DNA of 64,000 bases. Source: Poa pratensis (Eukaryota > Streptophyta > Magnoliopsida > Poales > Poaceae). The position numbers and the translations under genes are program-made. Of this stretch, positions 45,520 to 57,100 are shown piece after piece. The DNA is taken from NCBI GenBank assembly GCA_947311845.1, contig CAMZMU010000020.1, positions 39,988,489 through 40,052,488 on the forward strand, given 5' to 3'. Under the pieces are notes generated by a model, which was given only the letters and a program-made list of their open reading frames with translations, made no database searches and had not been told where the DNA came from. Position 1 is the first letter of the stretch, and each line of letters opens with the position of its first letter.

Positions 45520-46402
45520 TTTTAATACCTCACATTTTACTCCATTTGTGATCCAATCCATCATCATGTTAATATGGTTGGCAACATAGAACCCGCTCAA
45601 TCTGGGAGCTGAATTCGCCGGCTCTTGGTCGCACTGAGACAAATAGTGGAGAGAACACTTTCATATGTAGCAGAAAATTCAGATAATGTTTTTGGAGCCA
45701 TATGAACACAGGTGGGGAAAACTAACCTTACATTGGGGAAGTGAGTTAGACTGGCAAAACCCTTCATAGCTATAGGATTTCGGCGCATCTGGCAATAGCG
45801 GAATGATCTGAAGGAGTATGTAATGACAGTAACATAGGTATATCATGTGATGTCTAGATAAATATGTCGTATGTAAATGAAAATAATCAATCACCTGTCA
45901 AGAAGCTTGCTTATCACCTCAACATCGAAGTTACTACAAGAATCAAGATAGTAAACATTGCCATTCACAAGAGAGATTGCCACAAGAATCCAGTAGCCAT
46001 ATCTACAAAAATGGTACTTATTAGTGTGTTATAAGTCAAGGAAAGTTGTGTGGTCTTAGTTCCATAATGAACACATTAAATCATTCATAAAATTCAACAT
46101 TACTTTACCTTGTTGCCTTAAAAGGCCATAGGATTAAATCGTTATCTTCAATACGCTGCATCATATAGATGACATAATCCTCGACACCCCTCTCGTTCAC
46201 CTCAATGCGTGGCTGCGTAGCGATGGCAGGGTCCATTAAGATTACTTTTTTTGGATTGGTTCTTCGCTTCAATCATAAGTCTCCTACATAACAAGACGAT
46301 GTATATGACTAAAGTGTAATAAGTATTGCAGTAGCATAGATATGGGAAAGCATGCATTGAGGATAATATATACTTACAATCTCAAGCATTTCATAAGGAT
46401 GT
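45520..46402 (-). pseudogene. Ulp1/C48-like protease part of a CACTA-type gene, catalytic residues altered
   Basis: Minus-strand exons: GVEDYVIYMMQRIEDNDLIL (46.2-46.1 kb), YGYWILVAISLVNGNVYYLD (about 46.0-45.93 kb), FRYCQMRRNPIAMKGFA (45.8-45.75 kb) and CDQEPANSAPRLSGFYVANH (45.63-45.57 kb), separated by short introns with GT/AG ends. This is the order of a Ulp1-type cysteine protease fused to or accompanying CACTA transposases. The usual His-Trp is Tyr-Trp (codon at 45993-45995) and the usual Cys-Gly is Ser-Gly (45595-45597), each one base from the expected codon; the Asp of YYLD remains. The upstream half of the gene lies beyond the Tat insertion, at 60413 onward. Confidence 0.7.
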
Positions 46403-47310
46403 TGTTGGCATACGGGAAGAGGGGGTCCCCGTACCGTGAGCGCACGCCCCCGGAGAGGCGCCATCGGCGTCCCCATGGCGGAAGGACGGAGACCAAGGGA
46501 TGCCACGGTGGAAGGACTGAGACCCGCGATCACGCCCTTGTGGGGTCCTACCCGAGAAGCCTGCAACCCACTCGGGAAGCAGAAGGCCGCGACGTGGCGC
46601 AAGATTCCTGCACCACACCCCGGGAAGGGTTGCTTCGCAGAGAAGGAAGGCGCATCAGACGTCACGGACAAGACCACTCACGCCTACTGCCGGGCGCAGG
46701 CGTGACATCGACAAGACCCGACGCGCTGTCCCGTCCGTGCAGGCGCAGAGCTCGGTGCGATGCCCGGGCCGCAGACGAGACTTGACTTGCCGTCACCTCG
46801 GTCTCGGCGGGGCAGGCGGCATGGAGGACAGCACGGCAAGAAGGTGTCACGAAGAAGGCCGGTGGCTGCCACCTGGGTCGGGGCGCGACGCGTGCCCTAC
46901 CTCGGTGGCACGCCCCCAACACGACCACTTGTGGTGTCCCCTTGGCATATAAAAGGAGGCCCTTGGTCAAGTGTAGATAGAGGGCGGTAACCATTGCTAG
47001 CGGCAGCTCTTAGTCTTCGACTGGTACTCGGGGGCTGGACAGGAGACACCTCGGGAACCTCCCAGAGTGGAACCTAGCAGCTCACGAGTGTAGAGAGCGC
47101 TGGTAGTTCATCCACTGTAACTCAGCAACATCGCAATCCAACCAGACAAGCAGGACGTAGGGTGTTACGCGGCGACGCGGCCCGAACCAGGGTAAAATCT
47201 TGTGTGTTTGTGCTTGAGCTCGGGGACCGATTCCAGAGCACCTCATGCCCTCCTACCGAACAAACAGGGGGTGTCTACCATCCTCGGTGTCCGCATACCA
47301 ACACGCGACA
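46403..47310 (+). repeat. 5' LTR of Tat element 2 (908 bp)
   Basis: TGTTGGCATACGGG... to ...CACGCGACA, followed by the primer site. TATA box catataaaagg at 46946-46956. The same family as the solo LTR at 31371-35625. Confidence 0.92.
46946..46956 (+). promoter_or_regulatory. TATA box in the Tat element 2 5' LTR
   Basis: CATATAAAAGG, 543 bp into the LTR; the same site lies at 60048-60058 in the 3' LTR. Confidence 0.65.
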
Positions 47311-47312
47311 TC

Positions 47313-47330
47313 TGGCGCGCCAGGTAGGGG
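47313..47330 (+). promoter_or_regulatory. Primer binding site of Tat element 2
   Basis: TGGCGCGCCAGGTAGGGG begins two bases after the LTR end. It starts with the TGG that pairs with a tRNA CCA end. I did not assign the tRNA. Confidence 0.65.
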
Positions 47331-47361
47331 GCGCCCGTGCTTCCTCGTCAGAACCTGAAGC

Positions 47362-48213
47362 TTGCATGCCTCCATACCACGCCACGCTGGGAACCAGGGG
47401 CGGGCGGCCACCTCTAGGCCCGGCCTCCAGAGCTCCACGCGCGGGACCGACGGTTTAGATGGCCCTTGCGTTGCCCCGCCCGCGGTTACCCGGCTGGTGT
47501 TCTCGCCTGAGGGGGCAGTGGCCTCGTTGCAGGATCTGTGTGCTCGGGTCGCACAATCGATCCAGGGCAAGTACTTGCGCCTTGGATCGATCAGCGACCT
47601 CGATTCAGTAGTGCAGAGGCCCGGCGAGACCCTTCGAGGGTTCACCCTGAGGTTTCGGCACATCCTGAGCCACATTCCCGACGCCCCCGACATGTCTGTC
47701 ATCCGGGCGTTCCGACGGACCGTCCACGACGTCCGCATGTTGGAAAAGCTCGGGAGCCGTGACATCTGCACCACCTCGGAGTTGTACGCCCTGGCAAACA
47801 AGTGCGCCCGGATGGAGGAAGGAAGGCTTTCCATCCCATTCCCCATGAGGTTCAGAGCGTAAGACGGCGGCCGCGACGTATAAGTGGCCATGCGACGGGT
47901 GCCCATACGCAGCTCTGCAGGTGGAACTCACCACCCCATAGAGCTGCTTGGAATACCCGTCGGCGAGGTAGGAAGGCGCACAAGGGATGCGCCGGCACCG
48001 TGGTGCCCGGTGCACGACACTGGTGTCGACGACGCCAGTGAGTGTCACGCCATACGCGACCTCGCCAACCTCAGGAGGAAGTACCAAGCTGAGGCAGGAG
48101 GGGCCGGCCAGGCGGGGCTGTGCCACACGTGTGGTCAGCCCAGAAACTACGCCAGGGCCTTCCCCACTCGCCCGGGTGCCAGGGGACCCGCCAAGAAGTC
48201 AAGGGGCTGCTGA
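47362..48213 (+). pseudogene. gag: Gag relic of Tat element 2
   Basis: Landmarks: LRFRHILSHIPDAPDMSVIRA and TTSELYALANKCARMEEGR (47.65-47.82 kb), the helical Retrotrans_gag pattern of Tat Gag. A stop follows at 47860. The C-terminal part appears in another frame (47884-48213) with CPVHDTGVDDASECHAIRDL and CHTCGQPRNYARAFP, a damaged zinc-knuckle-like segment (final Cys replaced). Not functional as it stands. Confidence 0.72.
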
Positions 48214-49176
48214 GCCCGGGGATGAGGAGCGTTCCCGGTGGGCCCACAGTCATGAGCGGCACACCAAGACCGAGGCGGGAGATGCTCAACCACGACGAGT
48301 CCTGCTGGAGCCATCCGAAAAAACCGGAGATGGGCATACCCGGATGTAGCCCGCTGTATCCTTTGGAAAAAAGATCATCCTTAGCGTCTAATAAACTAAG
48401 TTTGTATCTATCTGTGTATTTCCTCTCCTATCTAACGCCTCAACTTCCCGCGCGAGAAACATAGGCCCAAACCTGTGCCGAGAGGGAAGGGGCTTCCTCA
48501 CGCACTCGAACCAAGATGTACCCAACACGCAGATTGGGCATCGAAGGTATCGAAAGGAACCCGTGCTCAGGACCCGGGTGCGCAGATGCCTCGTAGAAGT
48601 TGGGGGAAAGAAGGAGGGAGAGCTTTGTGAACAAAGCGCAGAAGCATGGGGGTACTCGGCCGCGCCCGCTGAGGAGCTCGGGCACCCCGACGGTTCCCGA
48701 GGACAAAAACTGCACGGTTGAAATTCTGGCAAAAAGAGCTAAGTCCTTCAACCCAAGTTGTTTTCCCTTCCGCATCGCTTGAACAAGTCATCTCATTTTT
48801 TCCTTGGGGAAGGAAGCTGGAGTCAAAGTGGCGTGGCCTGAGTGTAGAAGGGGCGTTGAAAGGAGAGAGGTAGTACTCGAAGGTTTGCTCAGGTATCAGC
48901 CCCGGGAACCTTCGCTGGGACAGATCACCAATGAACCTACGCTTCCTCGGGCTCTGTGCAGGGCACGCAAAGGTACCCCCGGAACACAGGGAAATCGTGT
49001 CAGGTTGAGGCCAAAAACTCCGGCCCCTGGGAAAACACGAGAATCGACGATAAGAGAAACGCATGCATACAAGGGATGATTGCAAAAGATTACATAACCT
49101 ATCTGGGATAGCTACTGTTTATTACACAGGCCTAGGGGTACGCAGGCGAGAACCAGGGATCGCGCCCCGTGGAGAC
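48214..49176. other. Internal spacer of Tat element 2, where pol would be expected
   Basis: About 960 bp between gag and the end of the antisense gene. Short open frames on both strands match nothing I recognise, and the roughly 4.5 kb of pol usual in a Tat element is absent. The segment 49080-49176 is probably the 3' untranslated end of the antisense gene. Confidence 0.55.
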
Positions 49177-52100
49177 TCAGCTCCTTCGCAGCCTCGCCTT
49201 CACCTGCTGGACAACCGGAGCCACGGCACGCTCCGCCGCCACCCGTTCCTCTTCTTGATCGAACTCCTCGAAGAGAAGATCGAACCGGAAGAAGGGCTCC
49301 AAGTGGTACACTCGGGGGAGGAGCACGCTGGCCACCTGGGCGTCAGCTTCGACACCTTCCACCTGGAGGCGACGCGTCACCGCCTCCTTCAAGAGCTCCA
49401 TCTTCCCCACCATGTCGGCGAAGAACAAGGAGAGGCTGGCGATGTCAGTACCGCCGATCTGCCCCGGGGGGAGATCAACGGCGGCCATCGCACTTTGAGC
49501 ATGGGCGGCAAGGCCGCGGAGGCCTACGGCGTCCACCTCGGTCTACCGGTCCGCCTTGCGGAGCTGCTCGAGAGCGGCGTTGGCACTGAGCCTGTCCTCC
49601 TCGCCGATCCACCTCACGCGCTCCAGGCGATGATCACGGTCGCTCAACCCGGACGCCGCCTCGTCAAGCTGCTGCTGCAACCCGGCGAGCTGGGCCTGGG
49701 CGTCTCCTAGCTGGCACCGGAGTTCATCCTCGCGAGCCGCCGCAGCGCGAGAGGCTTCGCGCTCCCGCTCGGCGGCGCCATCGACGTTGTTGTGGAGCCC
49801 CTCGATTGTCAGCTGAAACTCGTGGAGAGATTCGGCTTGCTCAAGGATCCGCACCTCGGCGCTTGCCAGGGCCAGGTGATGGGCGTCCACCAAGGCGGCC
49901 CTCTCCTGCTCCAGGGCGGCAAGCTCAAGGGCATGAGCCTCTTGCTGGGCCACAAACAGTTGTCGGTCCGCCTTCGAGTCCCCCGGTTGGCTGCCCTCGG
50001 CACGCCTGGCCGCGGCGATGGCCGCCACCAAGGCCCTCTGCGCATTAGCCTTGAGGGCAGAGGCTTCTTCCGCAGCCAATACCGTGGTTGCGAGGGTGGC
50101 CTCGGTCTCGGCTTGGGCGGTGGCCACCTGCTGCTCCCGGGCTTGGACAGACGGCACGCGCTCCTCCAGCGCGCGTCGACTCTCTTCAATCTCCGCGCGC
50201 TGAAAAGAAGAAACTCCCTGGTGCATTCGGTCTCTTCCTTGGCACGGGCGGCGGCATCCACCAACATTTTTTGGTGATGCTCCACGCCATCCAGCACGCT
50301 GTGCGCTGAGCAGAAGACGGAGGCATCCAGGACGACGCCGGCAGCAGGAACCACCGCGTGGCCTGCGCGAAGGACAAGAGAAGAAGTGCCGACGAGGCCC
50401 AAGGAGCTACCCGCAGCACGCGATGGAGGTGCGATCGGAGACACCCCGTCCCCGAGGGTGGAAGAAGGCAGCCCCGCGTCTACCTCCATGGGATCCAGGG
50501 CTTGGCTACGAGGCCTCATCGAGGAGCGCCTCTCAAACCTGAGGGCCTCCCCGGCGTCGCTGTCGTCGGAAGCCGACTCCACCGCCACGACCTCAAGGGC
50601 GGGAGGGGCCTCCGCTGGGCCTGGAACAAAGCAAAGACGAATCAGAAACGAGGGAACTCCCCCTTCGGCGGGAAGGATGGTTCGCGAGAACATACCTGTG
50701 GCTGCGGACGCCGCTTGGGGGGCAGCACCGGGCCTTGGGAGCCCCACCGCTGAGGGCGGCGCCGGCGCCCCGACGCTCGGCCCGGGGGCTCCGCCGGAGC
50801 ATGACTTCTTAGGTGGAGGATCGCAGGCCCCCGACTCGACGCGGGCCCTCTTCGAATAAGAGGCCGGAGGCTGGGGGATGCCAAGACAGGAAAATGCGCT
50901 CAGGAACTAGGAGCGTTGTAGCGAGAGAAGATGGCGAAACGAGAAGTACGCTACCTGGCGGAGTCCAGGTGAAGGGACCAAGACCCCCTCAAGATGAAGC
51001 CCCCAAGCGGCGGAGGAGCCGGGAGGGTCTCCCCGGGGAGCTTCGTCCGAGGGTACATAGCCTGCGGCGGCCAGCTCCTCTTTAGTCCGCTGCCTGGCCG
51101 GGACGCGAGGACGGTGGCGCAGCGGAGCGCGGTCGGTGTCATCCTCCTCCTCCGGAACTGCACGCCTCCCTGTCCGGGAAGATCCCTCGGGAAGCGACGG
51201 TCCTCGGCAATGGCAGGAGTCCCCGGGGTTTCACTTCGAGGTTGACGAGGGGGCCCTGGGAGGAGAGCCCGGGGAAGTGCCGCCCCCAGTGAGCGCCACG
51301 TCGGGAGGATCCCCCACTCGTCGCACTCTGGCAGGGACGGATGATGCTGTCAAGGTTCTCATCCCTGTAGAGGGGAACGACCCCGACTGGCAGGCCCACG
51401 TACTCCTCAGATCCGCCGCAGAGGTCATTCACCAGGCCACTCAGGGCGCCGGGGAGCACCTTCGACTTGAACCGCCGAGTCTTGTCGTTGGCGCCCTCGT
51501 ACTCCCACATGCAGTGGGAGCGCAGTTGCAGAGGCGCAATGGCGTGGCTAAGGAAATGCGCCACCACGTCGCGGCCGGCCAAGCCCCATTCGCGGAAGGC
51601 AAGAATCCGGCGATACACCGGAGCCAGATCCGCATCCCGCTCTCCCGGGTCGAACTAGCTCTCCGGGCAGACGGGCACCGCCGTGGGTTCCGCGAGAGCT
51701 TCGTCGGCCGCCGGGAAGCGAACGAAGACCCAATCATGCCGCCACTCCTCCCAGCGTCTCTTGTCGAGGGGAAGGAAGGTGCCGGTGAGCTTGTCGCGGA
51801 AGCGGAAGGTGACGGAGCCAGAAATCGCATCCCCGACCTTGACTCGGGGATGGAAGTGGTGGAGGAAGAGGACGACGCTCGGCTTGACACCGACGAAGGT
51901 CTCGCAGAAGTGCTAGAATATGGCCAGCAACAGCAAGGCGTTGGGGTGGAGTTGGGCCAAAGCCAGCCCGTACACCCCCAACACCGCGTGGAGGAAGAGC
52001 GACATCGGCGGAGCCAACCCCGCCAACAGGAAGCACGCGAAAATGCGGACGTGGAGAGGCATCAGCCGATCCGGCGGCGAAGACGCGTGGAAGATCATGG

Positions 52101-52283
52101 TGCGGCCGTTCTCGTTGCTCTTGCTGGTGACGGCGTGCTTCAGGCCGGGAGATGCTCCATCGCATACCCCGGCGGGAAGAAGGCTTGGGACGTGCGCCAT
52201 TCCTCCCAGGAGAGCTCGCACTGAGACATGCGGTCCGTCTTCTTGGCTTTGCACTTCTTGGCCGTCCTCTCCCTGGGCGCCAT
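49177..52283 (-). pseudogene. Antisense accessory gene of Tat element 2 (Transposase_28-like)
   Basis: ATG at 52283 gives MAPRERTAKKCKAKKTD, a basic start. After a frame change near 52.13 kb come MPLHVRIFACFLLAGL and GLALAQLHPNALLLLAIF (52.06-51.92 kb), the counterpart of the MSLPLSAFF...APNSIL region in the other copies. Next come TFLPLDKRRWEEW and FREWGLAGRDVVAHFL (51.78-51.5 kb), a disordered Ser/Pro/Glu section (51.3-50.4 kb) and a long Ala/Glu/Gln-rich coiled coil (50226-49543). The tail, with FFADMVGKMELLKEAV and a tail ending RLRRS, stops at 49177. Introns are probable (GT/AG near 50.69 and 50.95 kb). The plus-strand frame at 51136-52224 is its shadow. Confidence 0.65.
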
Positions 52284-52663
52284 CAAGGCAGGGCTTCGGT
52301 GCGAGTTCGGAGGTAGGAGGCGAATGGAGAAGTGGAGGCGGGGCCGAGGCAGCGCCGGCCCTAAATAGTGAAGGGAGCGGGAGGGGACGCGACGTGCGGG
52401 CAGTTCCTATCCCGCCCCGCGTTAAAGCCGTCTCGCGTCCCCCTGGCGCGTGGTGGGGCCAGATCAAGAACCGTGCAGCAGTTACAACTTTCGTTGGAAT
52501 CGAGGCGCCAACACTCAAGTGCGTGCCACCGCGGATGACTTCATGGCGGTTGCCGCGATTGGGCAATCCTGGCGCGCGCGTGATTGGATGTCCCCGGGCG
52601 GCCACCGGCCACCGGCCGTCCAAGGACGCCAGGGGATATTGTCGGCGTACGGAAGAGGGGATC

Positions 52664-53426
52664 TGTCGTGGGGTTGTCACGGTAGATGTTATCAGAGGGT
52701 AACTTGAGATTTGGGGCAAGGCGACTCTGGTGTTCAGGAGTTGGTCTAGCTCTACGAGGGAGAAGATGTTTTTTACCCAGGTTCAGGTCCCCTCGATGGA
52801 AGATCCCTACATGCTGCTATAATTCACTATATGATAACAGATTACATGGTGCGCCAATGGCGATCGCCAGAGTTTAGATGACTCCGGCGTGGGAGCTATA
52901 TCTCCTTAGCTCTCTCAATTTTGTCTATCTTATTCAGCCTCTCTCTCTATGACCTAGGAGCCTGCTTATATAGATGGCCAGGTCTCATAGTCGTACAAGA
53001 TAAAAACTGGGTTATACCCAAACTAAGAGTCCTAATTTAGGTCCTTTGTGATCTCCAAGTCGTGAGTCTCCAACTTGTACAAGGATTCCTGGTCTTCCAG
53101 AATCTTCCTTCTATGGGATCTTTCGAGACCCCTCCTGGTGCCATGTTGTCCTGAAACCGGGTCTGCCTCCTGAAACCGGGTCTGCCTCCTGGCCGGGTCT
53201 GACTCCTGAAACCGGGTCTGCCTCCTGGCCCTTGCTGGGTCTGCCTCTGGCCGGGTCATCACCTTGGCCGGGTCATCATTCTTGCCGGCCGGGTCATCCT
53301 CTGAATGAGCTTGTTGGCCCAAGTGTAACCCAACCCATGTGGGGTGTGAGGTAACCTAGCCATGCCTCCTGCCTTACGGGTTACGCTTCGCTCTTCATGG
53401 GTATACGGGCTATGATTCCCCCAACA
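52664..53426 (-). repeat. 3' LTR of the minus-strand non-autonomous element (763 bp)
   Basis: TG/CA ends; TATA box CTATATAAGC on the minus strand at 52964-52973. Near its end there is a run of short repeats built on 'ctggccgggtctgcctc', one or two units longer than in the other LTR. Confidence 0.9.
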
Positions 53427-54180
53427 GTAGCCCCCAAGTTTAACTTGGATACGGGTTTGGCTTACTCTCTTTGATGTTGTTTTCACTGTTCTTCATGCCC
53501 TTGAGTAGCTGTCAACGCGATCATCCTGGTTAAACTCCTGAAAATAAGATAAATAGAATAAAGGGGAAATAACTCGGGTTACACTTGGTAGGCCATCTCA
53601 TCTTGGAGGTCCATTTTATAACAAGGCCCTTTCCTCATGGGTTCTTATGCCTCCAGGTTTATCTCAAGAACATCCAGCAAATCCTACCAGGATATATCCA
53701 CATTTTCTTTTATGGGTCCTCTGACCCGGTTTTTTATAGAGCCTACTCATACGACAGCTGTGCTGAAATATGCTCCAGATTCCTACGCTCCGGACTTGAT
53801 GGAGCCTACTCACATGGAGGCTATCTTTCAAGACCCGGATTTTGAAGACTCATCGCCAATACCTCCAACTTACTAGTTCTCAAAAATATTAACTTTGATT
53901 TTTCTCGTGTAAATAACCTGTAGCCCCAAGCTCCGAGTTTATCACCTCGCGATAACTTGGTGCTTGTGATAGATAGATGAACACTTTGAACCATGTAGCC
54001 CCCAAGTGTCAGGTTGTGTGCCTGCAACAACCTGAGACTTTTGCATCTTGCACATCTTAGAGAAATTTTGAACTTCAAATACTGTAGCCCCCAAACGCCG
54101 GGTTGTATGCCTGCAGCAGCTCGGAGCTCATTCTTCAATATTTGTACCACTTAGAAATGTTTCAACTCTTGTAGCCCCCA
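53427..54180 (-). repeat. Ladder of polypurine-tract-like motifs next to the 3' LTR
   Basis: On the minus strand CTTGGGGGCTAC, or a one-base variant, occurs at the true tract (53427-53438) and again near 53920, 53995, 54083 and 54171. The four inner ones lie in degenerate units of about 75-90 bp that share 'gtagcccccaa...cgccgggttgtatgcctgcaacaactcgg'. A fifth, tract-less unit relic lies near 54.79 kb. Confidence 0.75.
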
Positions 54181-57100
54181 AGCGCCAGTTCTTTCGCCTG
54201 TAACAACTCGGAACTCAGTTTGTAAAATTCTTGTCTTTCAACTTCCAATACAGCGACTCACACATCTAAAGATTGATCACAACGCTGACAAAGCAGGCCG
54301 TGGACACAAATGCTGAGGACCCGACCAACCTAAGCAAAGCCGGCCGTGTTGGGGACAAGGCCGAGCCAGCCAGGCTGAGACGAATCGTAAGCCGACCACT
54401 CCCTCTTTTTCTTTTCTTCATTGGAGACGTAATAAACTCCGATTGACTTGTATGGCCGGGTACTTGTATCATCCGGCTTGTGTTTCTGCTCTCTTTTCTT
54501 TTTTACGCTACATGCTTTGTTTGCATACATGACTACTTGACAAGGCAGCAACTCCATATGATATATTTTTTTCTTTCTCTAATCAACCATATTCGATTGG
54601 TATCTGACTTCCTTGAGCTAGATCGAGCAGCCTTTCCGATTGACCAGAGTTGTCCTGTTGTTGATTGTTTGGGGTTGAACAACACCGAATAAAATATCTC
54701 TTTATTTGGTTGAGGAGACCAGTACTTCCGTGCAACTGGGGCGGTTTGGCGAGTCAGCAGGCTTCACAGAATCCCAACTCCTGAAGTGGAGACCTCCGAG
54801 TGCCGGGTTATCTTGCCTGCAACCACTTGGGATATCTCTTTTTCTTCAAATCAAGTGACTAAGAATTATCTCCACTGGGATGATTGTAATATTTGGCCGA
54901 ATTCAGCCACAGCCGGATGAAACTGTACAACTTTACCCTGGCTGATGTCTCTTTCTTTTCTCTATCATATGAAACTGTGCCCAGCTTGCATGTCGTCATT
55001 CTCCTTTTTTTTTTTGGGGTGACATGTATGCATACATGCATGTGCACATGACCAGGCAGCTTTTTTCTCTTGGCCCTTGAACTAGCTTCAGACTAACTTG
55101 CATGCATCAAAACTTGCGATCAGGCTGTTTCGCTTCTTGTTTCTCCAACATCGATTGACTCGCATGAATACTGTTAGCATCCGGCCTATTTTTTATTTCA
55201 TCTTCTCTTGAGCGATTACTGATATCTGAGCCATACAGACTTGGTACCAAACCAAGCTGTCAAACCCGGACTGTAAACGACGGCGGGTTAACTTCCTGGC
55301 TGTCATCTCGATGTAGTGTTCTAGCCAATCATCAGGGAACTGAAGGAGGCCGACGCCGTCCTTTGGTTATCTGAAGATGTTGTAGTTGTTGAACGTATGG
55401 CTTGATGAAGACCCGGCGACTGGCTCCCCACTCGCACATGCATGTAGTTGTTGCAGCTTGATGACCTTCTTTTGTTTTTACATGATCTCCGTGCGCAGCT
55501 AGCAAATCTGACTTGTCTTGATTGCATGCATGACTTTGGCAATAACTTCACTCGACTATTTGTTGGTCTTTCCCTGGCCTTCACATGACCTGCTTTTTTC
55601 TGCTTTGCCAGTCAAGTCAGCCAATTCTAAAATTTTAGCTCTGGTCTGACCCGGCAGGAAACAAGATGATCCAGCTTCGAATGTCGGGTGGTAGATTTAT
55701 CCTGTAAATTTTTTCCTTCCTTCACAAAATAACATGATTTCAGAATAATGAGCTTGTAATAAATTAATAACTTATGAATATTTATCTTGATGGTGTATGT
55801 ACACCTGAGAATTTGCTTTTTTAATGAACGTGATCTGTCGTTCTGCAAATCTTTGGTTTAGATGACACTTTTGGTTTCTTTAACTATGAGCCGGTTTTCG
55901 TATGGATTTTCTCTGTCGCAACTTATCTGATAAAAACAGGGTCAGGCAAGTCCCAATGGGTCTCATGACTGATTGAATTTACAGGTGAGCAATCAGGCCA
56001 TATAAGTGCGAGTCACATCGAGCTCAACTAGTAAGATAACCAAGAATTATAGTAGTGGCATAAAAAAGCCGGATCTTAGGATTGCAGCCACAAACTATTC
56101 AAGTAAGAGCCCCCAAGATCCGGATCAATGTTTATAAAGTAAAGGCTTAATTGTGCAACATTACCCCCATTGATCCATATACTGTTGCGATGCACTCTGT
56201 GGGCATCTTGCTAATAGAATTTTTTGCGAAGCACTCCTAAGCGACGCTAACCAAAGTTGCGAAACGCTATTGGGCCAAGCTAATATGATGCGAAGCACTC
56301 TGGGCAACGCTAACCGAAGTTGCGAAGCTCTCTTGGGCTAAGCTGATCATAAAAATGTTTTACAATGTTGCGAAGCACTCTTGGGTCATGCTAATCATTG
56401 TAACAAGATAAATGGTGCTAGATATAAAAGAGGCACTATGTGTAATATATGCGAAGATGAGAGATGTTACATGAATTTTCCTCCAATTGGTTCCACGTGT
56501 GGTTCAGTGTTTGTAATCTGAACATCTTCACGCGCGACCATTAAGTGGTAGGATCCATGTCTTCACTCGACTTTACTAAATTGACTGAATAATAAACTAT
56601 GAAACTTAATCAAAAATAACTTAGCTTTTAATGACGTGGCGCAAGTCTGCAACGGCGTCGAAGTCGGCCGTATCGTCATCGAAGCCGACCGCGTTGGAGC
56701 CTAAAGTTGTCCGCGTCGAGCCGGGCGTACATCCATCTCCGGATTGTCGTATCGCAGAACTCGGACGTGTGTTGCTGATGGATTCAGCTAACCATGCTTT
56801 CCTCTATATTTGTTTTTCGAATCAAGGAACATATTTCCTCAGGCTTGGACCCGGTTGATCTTGATCACTAGTTTGATGATTGTGCTTGACGGCTCCTCAA
56901 ATACGCCATCCAGATTTTCTCAAATACCAGGCTTATGTATTTTGTCTGAGCAGATAATCCGGCTATTTTAGTCGAACCTTTAGTGACCCTGCGGTTGGAG
57001 CGACCTGCCGGCTCCCATTAGGATACTAGTATTCTTTTCTTTTTTCGGGCCAGCTCGCTCGTTCATGGCGTGCTGACCATGCTCGCCTTTCTTCACTTCA

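Noticed and set aside
51136..52224. Plus-strand open frame of 362 codons
   Set aside because: It lies opposite the accessory gene of Tat element 2, whose minus-strand frames carry the conserved motifs. The plus-strand translation shows only high-GC shadow composition.
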